Part shown: in pieces, positions 26,117 through 36,032 of the stretch
Position numbering within the stretch: the first letter of the stretch is position 1
Layout: every line of letters starts with the position of its first letter
From: an uncultured Isosphaeraceae bacterium
GTDB lineage: Bacteria > Planctomycetota > Planctomycetia > Isosphaerales > Isosphaeraceae
Direction: 5' to 3'
Length of the DNA stretch: 64,000 bases
Assembly (NCBI GenBank): GCA_945957605.1
Contig: CAMFLR010000003.1
Location: forward strand, 620,001-684,000
Translations under genes and position numbers: made by a program
Notes under the pieces: model-generated
The model's input: only the letters and a program-made list of their open reading frames with translations
Told to the model about the DNA's origin: nothing
Database searches by the model: none

Positions 26117-26752
26117 GTGCCTAAATTCTCGGACGGCGAATCCACCAGCCCCACACTTCTCGCCCGTGTCGGCGACTGGCGCGACCACGACGCCTGGTCC
26201 GATTTCGTTAGGCGTTACGATCCTGACGTGCGCCGGTTTGTTCGTAGCTTTGCGCTCGATATCGAAACACTTGAAGACTTGATGCAGCAAATCTGGATCG
26301 AGGTCGCCCAGCGCATCAAGACCTACACCTACGACCCAAGCAAAACCTTCCGCGGCTGGCTGCGACGCGTTTGCCATTCCCGCGCCATCGACCTGATCCG
26401 CCAGCGTCGCCCTGGAGTCGAATTCTCGATCGACCGCGCTAACGACGAAGGAATTCAACTCGCGAACGAAGAATTCGACGACGAGCCATGCAATGACGAT
26501 CGTCCCGAGTTCGTACGTCTCGCCGAGGAAGTTCAAGCCGCCGTGCGTCGCAAGATCGACGATCAAACCTGGCGGACTTTCTGGGAGATCGTCGTCGAGG
26601 GGCATCCCATCAAGGAAACGGCTCAAGCTCACGGCCTGACCTACGCCGCGGCCTTTGCCGCTCAGAAGCGCGTTCGTAAGCGGTTGCAAGATGAAGGCGA
26701 GCGATTGTTGCGAGAGACCGCACGGATTCCGCTCGGTGAGGCGACGGCATGA
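26117..26752 (+). CDS. ECF-type RNA polymerase sigma factor
   Basis: A protein of 211 residues with sigma2 (WSDFVRRYDPDVRRFVR, LEDLMQQIWIEV, FRGWLRRVCHSRAIDLIR) and sigma4 (GHPIKETAQAHGLTYAAAFA, KRVRKRLQDE). The start is a GTG preceded by GAGG at five to six bases, giving the N-terminus MPKFSDGESTSPTLL typical of planctomycete ECF factors with TSPTLL; an upstream TTG at 26084 is less likely. The stop overlaps the start of a Ser/Thr kinase gene by ATGA, so the two are translationally coupled. The kinase probably controls this sigma factor directly or through its zinc finger. Confidence 0.92.
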   Translation: MPKFSDGESTSPTLLARVGDWRDHDAWSDFVRRYDPDVRRFVRSFALDIETLEDLMQQIWIEVAQRIKTYTYDPSKTFRGWLRRVCHSRAIDLIRQRRPGVEFSIDRANDEGIQLANEEFDDEPCNDDRPEFVRLAEEVQAAVRRKIDDQTWRTFWEIVVEGHPIKETAQAHGLTYAAAFAAQKRVRKRLQDEGERLLRETARIPLGEATA

Positions 26753-29193
26753 ACCCCGCGTTGGGCGCCTGCCCCGATCCTGAATTGCTCAAACGCCTCG
26801 GCAACGATTCGCTCAACTCGGCCGAGTTCGAGTCGCTCGAGTCTCACGTCGAACATTGCGTCGACTGTCAGGCGATCCTGGACCGCATTTCGAGCGAACT
26901 TATCGAGCCACCGCCTGCGCCGCCGGAAATTCCTGGCTTCGTGATCGAACGCGAACTCGGCCGCGGTGGGATGGGGGTCGTCTACCAGGCGTGGCAGCCT
27001 GAATTGTCGCGACGAGTCGCACTTAAGTTTCTCGCGCGTGGGGCTGTGAACGACGCGATCGAACGCCGCCGCTGGCTTCGCGAAGCCCAGGCGATGGGGC
27101 GGATTCGTCATCCTCACGTGGTGCGGCTTTACGAGGTGGGCGAGGCGGCCGGCCGGCTCTATCTCGTGCTCGACCTCATTCCCGGCGGGTCGCTCAAGGA
27201 TCGAATCGACGGTCCCGTCGCGCCTGAAATCGTGACGGCGTTGACGGAAGTCATCGCGCGTACCGTTGGCGAAATTCACGCACGAGGGATGCTTCATCTC
27301 GACATCAAGCCCTCGAACATTCTGCTTGATGGAACTCCGGGCGCACCGCTTCAAGACGCATTGCCGGTGCTGGCCGATTTCGGACTCGCCCGCGCTGGTA
27401 GCGATCATTCAGGAAACGCGGCGACAAATAGCACGATCTCACTGGTACCCAGCGGCACGCCCGCGTTCATGGCCCCCGAACAGTTCGATTCGAGCAAATT
27501 CCGCGTCGGTCCATACACCGATGTTTTCGCTGTCGGCGCGACGCTCTATGCATTGCTCACAGGACGCTCGCCATTCCAGGGGGCGTCGCTTGTTGAAACG
27601 CTCGACCTCGTTCGCAATGGCGATCCGGTGCCGCCTCGAACACTGGTTCCGGGAATCTCGCGCGATCTCGAAACGGCCGTGCTCAAGTGCTTGCGAACCG
27701 ATGTTGCCGATCGCTATGAATCCGCAATTGCGCTGGCAGACGATCTCAAACGAATCCAAAACGGCGAAACAATTTCCGCGCGGCCTGCGCGTTTCACCGA
27801 ACGCGCCGTGCGCTGGTGTAAACGTCGTCCTGCTGTCGCACTCCTTTGCGGGTTACTTGCGACAACAATCACGATTTCACTTGTTGGTCTGACCATGCTT
27901 TGGCGCAACGCTGATGCCCAATGGCATCGCGCCGAGGAAGCGCTTGATCTGGCGATTCGCAAAGAAGCGATGGCGACGCAAACAACAGGCGATATCGTCA
28001 CTTTGCTCACCAAAGCGGTCGAAGCTCCGCAACGACTCACAACCGAACGCACAGCAAAAATCATGGCTGCGGTAAGCGAGCAAACCCGGAAGCTTTGCGA
28101 ACTCCCCGAGTTGGGAGTGCCGCAGGTCATCGCGATCGCCGAGCTCGAACGCGAAATCACAATGGCGTTCAACCGGCAGGGAAAACTGCGCGAATCACTC
28201 TCGCTTTTGCAGAACACGAAGGAATTGATCGAACTGCATCGCGACCCGTCGCAAGTTCGGCCGGAGCTCGAGTATCAATACGCGATCGTCGGTACCTACA
28301 TCGCGAGCACACTCTGTGGGCTGAGAGAAGATCAGAAGGCCGTCGAACACATTCGCTGGGTTTCCGAGCTTCTGCCGAGTCTGGCGGATGAACGTTTTGA
28401 ACTCAACGTCATGTCTCTGATCTACGACATGTACCAAAAAATCGCTGCCCGCGCCTTCGGTCGCGGTGATGCGGCAACAAGCCAGCAAATGCTCGAAGCG
28501 ACTGTCAACATGGCCGATGAAGCGGCCGCGCGAAACCCAGATTCGGCACTGATGCATCTGTTTCAGACGATCGCTCGGTACGAAGCCCGACCATCAGACG
28601 AGAATCGCCGCAAACTACGTGCAGCGTGTCAGAAGCTTTCGCCCGTGGAAAAGGGTGCGAAGCTGTTCAAGAATCTGATCGAGTTGGAACTCGCGCACGA
28701 AGTCGTCCCCGACCCGCTTACCTTGACAGCGTCAAATCTTGGTTCGCCCGAAGAATGTGCTGCGCGAATTCTCGCGGGAATTCGCACGCGTTGTGAGGAG
28801 TTCGAGCTTTCTCGCGAGATGATTCCGATCGTCGCCCTGCGCGTCTCGTATTCGGCGACTGTCGTCGCAACCGAATATCGCAATTTGGGACAAATCGACG
28901 AGGCCGAATATACGGCGAAGTGGCTCGAAGTGCTCGCAAGACGGCTCACGGATGAGAACCCCGCCGAGGCGAAGTATCACCTGCAACTGTGTCGCGCCTT
29001 CGAGCAGCACTGCAAAAACGGATGGAAGCGCGAGGATATGAAGATGGTCGAGCGATCGCTTCGCGCTGCGCTTGCGGAGGCGAAAATTGCGCTCAATCTC
29101 GATCCCGAGGACAAATCAATCCGTCAAACCGTCGCTGGCCTGCAAGACAAGCTGATCGGCGTTGTCGTTGATGAGCCCGAATTCACGCGTTGA
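26749..29193 (+). CDS. Membrane-spanning Ser/Thr protein kinase with N-terminal zinc finger
   Basis: An 814-residue protein. Residues 1-50 include His33, Cys37 and Cys40 (HVEHCVDC), the anti-sigma-type zinc finger motif. The kinase domain spans about 64-340: GRGGMGVVY (71-79), Lys93, HLDIKPSN (183-190) with catalytic Asp185, DFG (210-212) and MAPEQ. The usual HRD is HLD, so activation-loop phosphorylation may not be required. One membrane helix at about 361-384 follows. The extracytoplasmic part (385-814) is helical, Ala/Glu-rich and TPR-like, probably the sensor. Translation is coupled to the sigma gene by a 4-base overlap. I infer a signalling pair in which the zinc finger holds or recruits the sigma factor. 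Confidence 0.9.
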   Translation: MNPALGACPDPELLKRLGNDSLNSAEFESLESHVEHCVDCQAILDRISSELIEPPPAPPEIPGFVIERELGRGGMGVVYQAWQPELSRRVALKFLARGAVNDAIERRRWLREAQAMGRIRHPHVVRLYEVGEAAGRLYLVLDLIPGGSLKDRIDGPVAPEIVTALTEVIARTVGEIHARGMLHLDIKPSNILLDGTPGAPLQDALPVLADFGLARAGSDHSGNAATNSTISLVPSGTPAFMAPEQFDSSKFRVGPYTDVFAVGATLYALLTGRSPFQGASLVETLDLVRNGDPVPPRTLVPGISRDLETAVLKCLRTDVADRYESAIALADDLKRIQNGETISARPARFTERAVRWCKRRPAVALLCGLLATTITISLVGLTMLWRNADAQWHRAEEALDLAIRKEAMATQTTGDIVTLLTKAVEAPQRLTTERTAKIMAAVSEQTRKLCELPELGVPQVIAIAELEREITMAFNRQGKLRESLSLLQNTKELIELHRDPSQVRPELEYQYAIVGTYIASTLCGLREDQKAVEHIRWVSELLPSLADERFELNVMSLIYDMYQKIAARAFGRGDAATSQQMLEATVNMADEAAARNPDSALMHLFQTIARYEARPSDENRRKLRAACQKLSPVEKGAKLFKNLIELELAHEVVPDPLTLTASNLGSPEECAARILAGIRTRCEEFELSREMIPIVALRVSYSATVVATEYRNLGQIDEAEYTAKWLEVLARRLTDENPAEAKYHLQLCRAFEQHCKNGWKREDMKMVERSLRAALAEAKIALNLDPEDKSIRQTVAGLQDKLIGVVVDEPEFTR

Positions 29194-29205
29194 TTCGTGA
29201 CGGAA

Positions 29206-30753
29206 TCAGCGAGTCTTTCCGACGACCATCGCCTGTTCTGCCGGAATCAGATCGCCCGAAGTCACGGAAATCTCGAACGCGGTGGGACGGATCTTCGCCC
29301 CGCGCCAGGAGTATTGCTGACTCAAGGTAGGATCATTGGGGAGATGGCCAAACCCCGAACCCGTCATGATTTCGATCCCTTCCAACTGAATCGCAATCTG
29401 CCCGGGCCGGGCCGCAGCGTTGGCTGGAGTCCCCTCGGCGATTCCCAGATGTCGCGCACCCTGGGCGCTTTCATTTCCGCCGTTCCAGCGAGCGGGCAGA
29501 CGATTTTCGTGATACGGCACCTTGTAGTTCAACTGTGCGTGCGTCACCGCGACGATGAGCGACTCGCCCGTGTCGAGCCGCTTCAGTTTGAGCCAGCGAA
29601 CGTCGCGCGGGACGGTCGAAAGCGGCTTGGCCAAGGTGTCGACCGAGCCATCTGAGTTCCACGCCTCGGGATCGCGTCCCGAGAAAATGACCCGCCAGTT
29701 TGCGGGATTGGGAGCCGATCGAACCCCCGGTTTAGCTGAACTTCCCTCCTCACCCGCTAGCGGTTGCGGCTCGGCCGCGACGCCGTTGGGATCGTCGGGC
29801 TCGGCCGGCGGTGATGGGGCTGGAGTGGGCGTTGGAGTTATCGGGGCAGGGGCCGGTGTTGGTGTCGGTGCCTTTGGCGTTGGCTGAGTTTCCACCGCTG
29901 CTTTGGGGGCGGGCATCGATTCCGCAGCGGGCTCGGCCGCAGCTCCGCCGTCGGTGTCGGCTTCGACAGGGGCCGGCGCAGGTGCAGGAGTTACTGGCGC
30001 TGAGGATTTGGGAACAGGCGCAGCAGGAACAACAGGTTTCATGCTGGCCGGTGGTTCTACGGGGGGCGGAGGCGCCGGCACTGGGGTCGACGGAGCGAAA
30101 CTTGGCCCCTTAGCCGCATTTTCGGCCCTGGCAACCAGCGTTCCTTTGGGATGATCAGCGAGCGCGCTGCTCAGTCCAGGTGTGATTCGGGCAAGCGCTC
30201 GTTGAAGGCGATCGGGCCCTTGCTTCTTTCCAGCGCCTTCGGCCGCAGTGGAGGCTGCGAGAGTGTCATTCGAATTCCCGGCGGCTGCGCTCGGCAACAG
30301 TCGGCCAATTCCCAGGGCAACCACTGCCAAACTGATGGCAAGTGCCAGTCCGAGTGCGGCTCGGCTGGCCATTCGCTGCCATTGCGTGACTTTGAGCGTA
30401 TCGAGCACGGCGATGAAGCCGGCTATTACACCTACAATCGGCACGAGGCAGAGCACAAGTGCCGCGATGGTCAGTTGCTGCGCTCTCGGCGGCACCGATC
30501 CACCCACGAGCTGAGACATCTGCCAGGTATTCAGCGTTTTCAGCCGTCGCGGTGGAACCTGCGACAGTCGGCGCTCGCCGCAGCGCGTGCATTGCAGCCA
30601 GGTATTCCGGCTGTGCAACCAAGGGCCGGTGCCCAAAACCTTCACGCTTTCATCGAGTTCGTAACAAAGCGCAGGGGTTTCGCGGTTGCACGTCGGACAG
30701 TGCAACTCGATACCAGGTCCCTCGATGCGCTCCGAAGTCGACTCGACGATCAC
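29206..30753 (-). CDS. Zinc-ribbon membrane protein with long Pro/Ala-rich linker and C-terminal planctomycete domain
   Basis: A protein of about 515 residues. The N-terminus carries a zinc ribbon (CPTC and CTRC, about 34 residues apart). Two membrane helices follow (LTIAALVLCLVPIVGVIAGF and ALGLALAISLAVVALGIG). About 160 residues of Pro/Ala/Thr-rich linker come next, with many APAP/TPTP units. The globular C-terminus (WRVIFSGRDPEAWN, LKRLDTGESLIVAVT, GARHLGIAEGTP, TGSGFGHLPNDP) is one I recall from other planctomycete hypothetical proteins. I prefer the GTG at 30753 (AGGA upstream); a TTG at 30834 would add 27 residues. Probably a membrane-tethered protein; function unknown. Confidence 0.65.
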   Translation of the reverse strand: MIVESTSERIEGPGIELHCPTCNRETPALCYELDESVKVLGTGPWLHSRNTWLQCTRCGERRLSQVPPRRLKTLNTWQMSQLVGGSVPPRAQQLTIAALVLCLVPIVGVIAGFIAVLDTLKVTQWQRMASRAALGLALAISLAVVALGIGRLLPSAAAGNSNDTLAASTAAEGAGKKQGPDRLQRALARITPGLSSALADHPKGTLVARAENAAKGPSFAPSTPVPAPPPPVEPPASMKPVVPAAPVPKSSAPVTPAPAPAPVEADTDGGAAAEPAAESMPAPKAAVETQPTPKAPTPTPAPAPITPTPTPAPSPPAEPDDPNGVAAEPQPLAGEEGSSAKPGVRSAPNPANWRVIFSGRDPEAWNSDGSVDTLAKPLSTVPRDVRWLKLKRLDTGESLIVAVTHAQLNYKVPYHENRLPARWNGGNESAQGARHLGIAEGTPANAAARPGQIAIQLEGIEIMTGSGFGHLPNDPTLSQQYSWRGAKIRPTAFEISVTSGDLIPAEQAMVVGKTR

Positions 30754-30976
30754 CGCAAGAGTCCTGCGTGCGAAATCAACAGATTCGTGGAGGTCTGTCC
30801 AGGATAGTCGGCGCGCGACCGTTTGACCAGACAACGCGTCGACCCAGCGAAACCTGTCACGAGAATTTATCGTTTTTGGCGAACTTCGGCAGGCGCGACT
30901 TGAGAAGCGAGCATAACTCCGATTTAATTAAAACATTCGTGCGTGATGTCGTGGATTGGCCGAAAGGGTCTGTCGG

Positions 30977-32995
30977 ATGCGTCGATGGGGAACCTGGCTT
31001 TTACCCTGGATCGTCGGTTGCCTGGGAGTCTATCTCGCGCACGAAGTTATGATCACGTCTAGCCTGCGTATGGTTCAAACAGATCTTGTCGACACTCGCC
31101 TGAATAACTATTTCCTTGAACATGGTTATCGTTACATTGCGGGCTATCCGGGGCACGAGCGATTCTGGGATCCGCCGTTTTTCTATCCCGCGAAGAACAT
31201 TGGTGCCTATTCCGATATTCTGCTGACGATCGCCCCACCTTACTGGGCGCTTCGTGCATGTGGTGTCGCGCCCGACACTGCATTTCAAATCTGGATGATT
31301 TTGCTGACGGTCGCAAACTACGTCGCAGCGCTAATTGTTTTTCGGCGAGGGTTTCGATTGGAACCCCTCGGCGCAGTTGCGGCAGCGTTCTTGTTTGCCT
31401 TCTCGGCAATGCGGACCGACGAAATCACGCATCAGCAACTCATGTCGCATTTCTTTACGCTTTGGGTGCTGTACGCGGTGTTGCGCTGGGGGCAGGAAGG
31501 TGGCGGAGTTGGCTGGGTGGCGGCGGGCGCAGCGGGTGCGGTCGCTCAGCTTTATGCAGGATTCTATCTCGGCTGGTTTCTGCTGTTCGCGATGCTACTC
31601 TGCCTGTTTGCGATTCCGTTCGATCCCGCCTGGCGTGCCGGTGCACTCCGAGGTCTCAAGCGAGATTGGCTGGCGATTCTGATCGCCACCACGGTCTCGG
31701 CTCTCGTGCTCTGGCCGATGATGTCGCACTATCTCGCGGCTTCGCGCGAATTGGGAAAGCGAGGAAACATCGAAGTTGATCTCTCGATCGGCGACCTTCG
31801 ATCGTGGATTTACATGGGGCCGAACAGCGTGATGTACGGCTGGTTTGGCGCTTTCCGATACTTCTACGGAATTCCCGTCGAGCAAACGCATCGTAAAGGG
31901 TTGGGAATCATCACGTCGCTGGTGGTGCTTTGGGGACTCGCAGCAAGCTGGAAGCGAACCGACATCCGCCTTGTCAACGTCTTGGGGCTGTTGCTCTTCG
32001 TTTTTGCGACCGCCTTCGCCCGCGATTACGCGACCGGAATCGCCTTTGGTGTGCTTGCGGTTTGCGTCGCCGAAGTAGGATTTGGCTCTCGAACCCGGGC
32101 GCAAAAGGGCGTCTTACTCGCGACGATCACAGCCCTCTCGCTGATGCAGTACTCGCTGGTTGCGCTGCTGATCGGTGTGGTCGTTATTGGCTTGCCCGTG
32201 GCTGCGATTAGCTACATTCTCTTGCGCCCACGAACCATATTTCCGGCCTTGCCCGCCACTCTGATCTGCCTCACCGCAGCGACAGAATTCTCGATCATCG
32301 TGGCGGCATTTGGGGCAATTAGCCTGCTTTGGTGGTGGTGGGCAACACGAAGGAATCACCGAGAAATCCCAGTGCGCGGATATGTGATAGCCGCCGGTCT
32401 GGTGATTGTGTTACTGCTCATTTTTCCGCGTAATATCATATTCTGGCGCTGGGTTTACAATTTCGTTCCTGGCGGCAGTGTGATTCGCGTGGTGATGCGA
32501 GCCGCACTTTTTGTGCTCATTCCTGCTTCGATCGCACTTGGCTATGCGTTCGATCGTCTTTGGTCAAAGGGACGCGTCGCACGCATCGCGGTTGCGATAC
32601 TGGCGACGATTTGCGTGCTGGAACAGATGATGCGACTTCCGGCGTTCGACAAGCAAAAAAGCCGCGCAGCGATTGCGCGGCTCGTCGAACAAATCGATCC
32701 TCGGTGGGAAACGTTCTACTACAGTCCTCGCTGCGACATTCCCCGGTTCGATCCGCACATCTTCCAGATCGACGCAATGTGGGCCGCGCTCGAAACTCGC
32801 GTGCCGACGATCAATGGCTACTCGGGACACATGCCGCCAGGTTGGCACGAACTTGAGTACTGCTACGTCGGCGAAAACGGCGTTACCGCGCTGCTCGACA
32901 ATCCGCTGAATGCTTGGATCACCAGCCGCGGGCTCGATCCCAAACGCGTTGGCTGGGTGGGACCGAGCGAGAGCGAACATTCGTTACCGAAGTAG
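30977..32995 (+). CDS. Polytopic membrane protein, GT-C glycosyltransferase-like
   Basis: A protein of 672 residues with 11-13 membrane helices. The first large outer loop carries acidic and aromatic residues (DLVDTRLNNYFLEHGYR, FWDPPFFYP, YSDILL), the layout of GT-C enzymes that use lipid-linked sugars. The C-terminal 130 residues are soluble (WETFYYSPRCDIPRFDPH, TINGYSGHMPPGW). I recall this loop pattern from planctomycete membrane proteins without assigned function. The ATG at 30977 has AAAGGG upstream; a TTG at 30956 is in frame. Its 3' end overlaps the converging phosphatase-superfamily gene by 12 bases. A transferase role is an inference. Confidence 0.65.
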   Translation: MRRWGTWLLPWIVGCLGVYLAHEVMITSSLRMVQTDLVDTRLNNYFLEHGYRYIAGYPGHERFWDPPFFYPAKNIGAYSDILLTIAPPYWALRACGVAPDTAFQIWMILLTVANYVAALIVFRRGFRLEPLGAVAAAFLFAFSAMRTDEITHQQLMSHFFTLWVLYAVLRWGQEGGGVGWVAAGAAGAVAQLYAGFYLGWFLLFAMLLCLFAIPFDPAWRAGALRGLKRDWLAILIATTVSALVLWPMMSHYLAASRELGKRGNIEVDLSIGDLRSWIYMGPNSVMYGWFGAFRYFYGIPVEQTHRKGLGIITSLVVLWGLAASWKRTDIRLVNVLGLLLFVFATAFARDYATGIAFGVLAVCVAEVGFGSRTRAQKGVLLATITALSLMQYSLVALLIGVVVIGLPVAAISYILLRPRTIFPALPATLICLTAATEFSIIVAAFGAISLLWWWWATRRNHREIPVRGYVIAAGLVIVLLLIFPRNIIFWRWVYNFVPGGSVIRVVMRAALFVLIPASIALGYAFDRLWSKGRVARIAVAILATICVLEQMMRLPAFDKQKSRAAIARLVEQIDPRWETFYYSPRCDIPRFDPHIFQIDAMWAALETRVPTINGYSGHMPPGWHELEYCYVGENGVTALLDNPLNAWITSRGLDPKRVGWVGPSESEHSLPK

Positions 32996-34894
32996 CTGGT
33001 CGAGATCTTCGCGAGCGCGGTCGAGAAACGGCTCCGAATCTTCGACCTCGGAGAGATCGCGCGACTGGGCCGGATCGACCGAGATATCGAACAATTCCTC
33101 GCGTCCGTCGCCGTTCTTGACGTAGACCTTCGGGCCGCGAATTACGGCCTTCATCGGACCGCGAAACACCGGCGAACGCCCCTGATTAGGGGCAGCGTGC
33201 GCGGGAGCATCGACCTCGGACAGCACCGGCTCATCGTCGATCGATCCGTCACCAGTCCAGTGCCGGGCGAGCGATTTTCCAGGCAGCGGCGACTTCGTAC
33301 CAGGCGTTGCAAGTTCGCACACCGTGGCCGCAAGGTCGCGCAGGCTCACTGGTGAGGAAATCGCTTTTCCCGCCCCCTTCTGGCCTGGAGCAATCATCAA
33401 GAGCGGCACGCGAATTTCCTGGTCGTAAAGACTGCTCGCGTGCCCATAAAGTGCATGTTCGCCAAAATGCTCGCCGTGGTCCGCCGTAACGATGACCAAC
33501 GTGTTGTCGAGCTTGCCTCGCGTCTCGAGCTCTTTGAAGAGAACTTCGAGCTGTTCATCGAGGTAAGCGATGCAGTCGTCATAAGCATCGGCGACGAACT
33601 GCACCTCGTCTTGCTTGAGTGTGGATTTGTCGATCACAAACCAGCGGTCGATGATCTGGTCATCCTGCGAGGTCAGCGAGGGGCGGCCGAAGCGGTGTTT
33701 GAAGCCATCGGGCGGAATATACGGATTGTGGGCGTCGTAAAGATTCAGAAACGCAAAGAACGGCCGCTCACCCTGGCGGTCAATCCAGCGCAGGGTGTCG
33801 CTCGTAACGCGTGCGGCTTCCTTGCGGTAATAGTCGAGCGGATCGTCCCCCGCACGTTCTTCTTGCGGCAAGAAAATCGGACAAAGAACTCGTCGGCCGA
33901 GCGCTGTTGTCCAGAGCGCACCCACGAGCGAGAAATCCTTGTCCTCATAACGCCCAAATCCGCGAGCGAGGCCAGTTTCGGCGCCGCAATAAAGCTCGTT
34001 CGCCACGAATCCAGCCGTCGCATATCCTTGCGAACCCAGATACTCGGCCAGCGTCGCATGTTTTGCGTCGAGCCCGCGATCCATGCCCGCCTGATGCTCG
34101 TGCGGCCAGCGGCCGGTGAGCATGCTGGCGTGCGATGGCAATGTCCAGGGGGCGGTCGAGCGTGCCTGCGTGAACGTCACACCAGTCGCAGCGCGTTTTA
34201 CGAGATTCGGCGTCGTGTCGCGTGGGTATCCATAAAGGCTCATGCGATCGGCACGAACCGTGTCGAGCACAACCAGCAACACGTTGGGAGTCGACGGGGC
34301 AGGGGGCAACTGCGCGGCGGCGAGTGGTTCGTGCAAGACGTGTGATCCGAACGAAACGGCCGCGATGCCGATCGATGCGAGCCCAACAAAAGGCGCGGAT
34401 CTGCGGCAGATTCGTGTGAACGCCTGAATATTGCGCTCAGTGCGAATTCCGAGCCGAAATCCGACTCCACACGCCAGCGCGACACACGCGATCGGGTGAA
34501 TCCGCCGCGCGGCTAGCAAAAGAATAAGGACGGCAATGCCGCCGAGCACGCCAAGGGCAACCCGCCCCTTCAGTTGAGGGCGGAGCCATGCGATTGTCGC
34601 CAGAATTGCGCCGCAAAGGGCGAAAAGCGTGAAATCGACGCTGGGAATCGTCCAGAAGATCACGCGGTTCATGCGAAACAGGCCGGGTGAGGGGTCGATC
34701 AGCGGCTTTACCGCGAGTGCGATCGCCAACTCAACCAGGCCGACCGCCAGGCCGAACCAGAGCGAGATTCCCAGAATCGTCCGAGGTGTAAGGGACTGCT
34801 GAACCTCGTCTTGATCGCGCATTGTCAAAAATTGCGTGAATCTGGCGCCAATCCTGGGACGGATCGACGCGGGTGCCATTGCCAGTTCGGCCAT
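32984..34894 (-). CDS. Membrane-anchored alkaline phosphatase-superfamily protein (sulfatase-like, Thr at nucleophile)
   Basis: A protein of 636 residues with about five N-terminal helices (about 40-190) and a sulfatase-fold domain (202-630). Metal-site motifs are LLVVLDTVRADRMSLYGY (Asp211) and VTADHGEHFGEHALYGH. The nucleophile region reads TAPWTLPSHASMLTGR: Thr251 replaces the Cys/Ser that becomes formylglycine, and His replaces the Arg of CxPxR. Thr nucleophiles are known in phosphoglycerol and phosphoethanolamine transferases and in nucleotide pyrophosphatases, so transfer or hydrolysis of a phospho-group outside the cell is more likely than sulfate hydrolysis. The ATG at 34894 has GGAGGA close upstream; 34987 and 34822 are alternatives. 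It is a paralogue of the gene at 38516. Confidence 0.85.
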   Translation of the reverse strand: MAELAMAPASIRPRIGARFTQFLTMRDQDEVQQSLTPRTILGISLWFGLAVGLVELAIALAVKPLIDPSPGLFRMNRVIFWTIPSVDFTLFALCGAILATIAWLRPQLKGRVALGVLGGIAVLILLLAARRIHPIACVALACGVGFRLGIRTERNIQAFTRICRRSAPFVGLASIGIAAVSFGSHVLHEPLAAAQLPPAPSTPNVLLVVLDTVRADRMSLYGYPRDTTPNLVKRAATGVTFTQARSTAPWTLPSHASMLTGRWPHEHQAGMDRGLDAKHATLAEYLGSQGYATAGFVANELYCGAETGLARGFGRYEDKDFSLVGALWTTALGRRVLCPIFLPQEERAGDDPLDYYRKEAARVTSDTLRWIDRQGERPFFAFLNLYDAHNPYIPPDGFKHRFGRPSLTSQDDQIIDRWFVIDKSTLKQDEVQFVADAYDDCIAYLDEQLEVLFKELETRGKLDNTLVIVTADHGEHFGEHALYGHASSLYDQEIRVPLLMIAPGQKGAGKAISSPVSLRDLAATVCELATPGTKSPLPGKSLARHWTGDGSIDDEPVLSEVDAPAHAAPNQGRSPVFRGPMKAVIRGPKVYVKNGDGREELFDISVDPAQSRDLSEVEDSEPFLDRAREDLDQLLR

Positions 34895-35192
34895 GAATCC
34901 TCCATGCTCCGCGACAGCGCCGGCGGCTAATCCGCCCCCTACGAAAGCGTCTATCCCGGAGAAAACGGCGGCCGAGAGGAACCGCAAACAAAGTCTGCTG
35001 GTGCCGTTTATTCCTGACTACCGTGAGTCTCGTGCCCACCCGAACCGGCTCGTAGAGGGAGCAATTCGGAACGAAAACCCACCTTCAGGCCCTGGTTTAC
35101 CTGGAATTTAACGGAGTGTCAACTTCATGTTTAGGATTTGTACTTAACTGTAATTGCGAATATGTAGCGGTTCCTGTGCGAGGGCCGAAACC

Positions 35193-36032
35193 TCACTTCG
35201 CAGTTCGCTTCCGCGTGATCTCCATCAGGCGATCGCCAAACTCCCGCGCGCTCCAGAGAGTCCGACCCACTCCCCAGTTCCTGTCCTGAATGGAGAGATC
35301 GATATCGGTGAAAATGAAGTCTTCCTGATGACGCCGGCTTCGCACAACAATCTCGCCATAGGGATCAACAATGTAGCTATCGCCATAGCCAACGCCGTCG
35401 TATCCGCTGATGCATTCCTCCTTGCCCAGCGACACGTTATTTCCACGCACAAAGTAAACCGCATTTTCGACGGCGCGAGCAGTGTGATCGGCGCGAACAT
35501 GCATGAAATGGCCGATCAAACCTTCCTTGCCGATGTAGTTGAAGTGTGGCGAAAAGATGACTTTCGCCCCCTGAAGCGCAAGCAAGCGGGCCGGTTCGAT
35601 ATAGCCGCCGTCCGAACAAATCACGACCCCGAATGTCAGCCCCTTGTGTGTGAAAACCGGAAACGTTCGCCCCTGCTTGTAAAACGGCAGGTAGGCCGAA
35701 CACTTGCTGTAATGCCCCAGAATGTGCGCCTTGTGAACAACCACCGCAGTGTTGTAGAGATCAGCCCCTCGCTTCTCGCTGAATCCAATGACAAACGCAG
35801 CCTCAAACTGTGCGGTCTGATCAAGCAGTTGCATCATTTGGGGTGAATCGATCGCGAACGCTCCGGCGCGGGCGGGCTCTGCCTTGTCGGGATAACCGGT
35901 CAAAAAACATTCGGGAAAACAAACGATATCGACCCGCTCGCGATCGGCGCGTGCCAGCGAATCGACCACCTTTTTGAGATTCGCCGCGAAGTCGCCAAGT
36001 TGAGAGTCGAGCTGAAAATGGCCGATTCGCAT
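35193..36032 (-). CDS. Carbon-nitrogen hydrolase (nitrilase superfamily)
   Basis: A protein of 279 residues with the Glu-Lys-Cys triad of the superfamily: Glu41 (CFPECFLTGY), Lys110 (GHYSKCSAY) and Cys139 (VVICSDGGY), followed by RAVENAVYFVRGN. These enzymes cleave non-peptide C-N bonds in amides, carbamoyl compounds or nitriles. There is no signal peptide, so it is cytoplasmic. The ATG at 36032 has GAGGAG seven bases upstream; an in-frame ATG at 36167 would add 45 residues that do not belong to the fold. It is divergent from the TolB-like Tat protein gene, with 165 bases between them. The substrate is unknown. Confidence 0.92.
   Translation of the reverse strand: MRIGHFQLDSQLGDFAANLKKVVDSLARADRERVDIVCFPECFLTGYPDKAEPARAGAFAIDSPQMMQLLDQTAQFEAAFVIGFSEKRGADLYNTAVVVHKAHILGHYSKCSAYLPFYKQGRTFPVFTHKGLTFGVVICSDGGYIEPARLLALQGAKVIFSPHFNYIGKEGLIGHFMHVRADHTARAVENAVYFVRGNNVSLGKEECISGYDGVGYGDSYIVDPYGEIVVRSRRHQEDFIFTDIDLSIQDRNWGVGRTLWSAREFGDRLMEITRKRTAK

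Noticed and set aside
33740..34894. Classic formylglycine sulfatase activity for the phosphatase-superfamily protein
   Set aside because: The CxPxR position carries Thr and His, so standard sulfatase chemistry is not supported.
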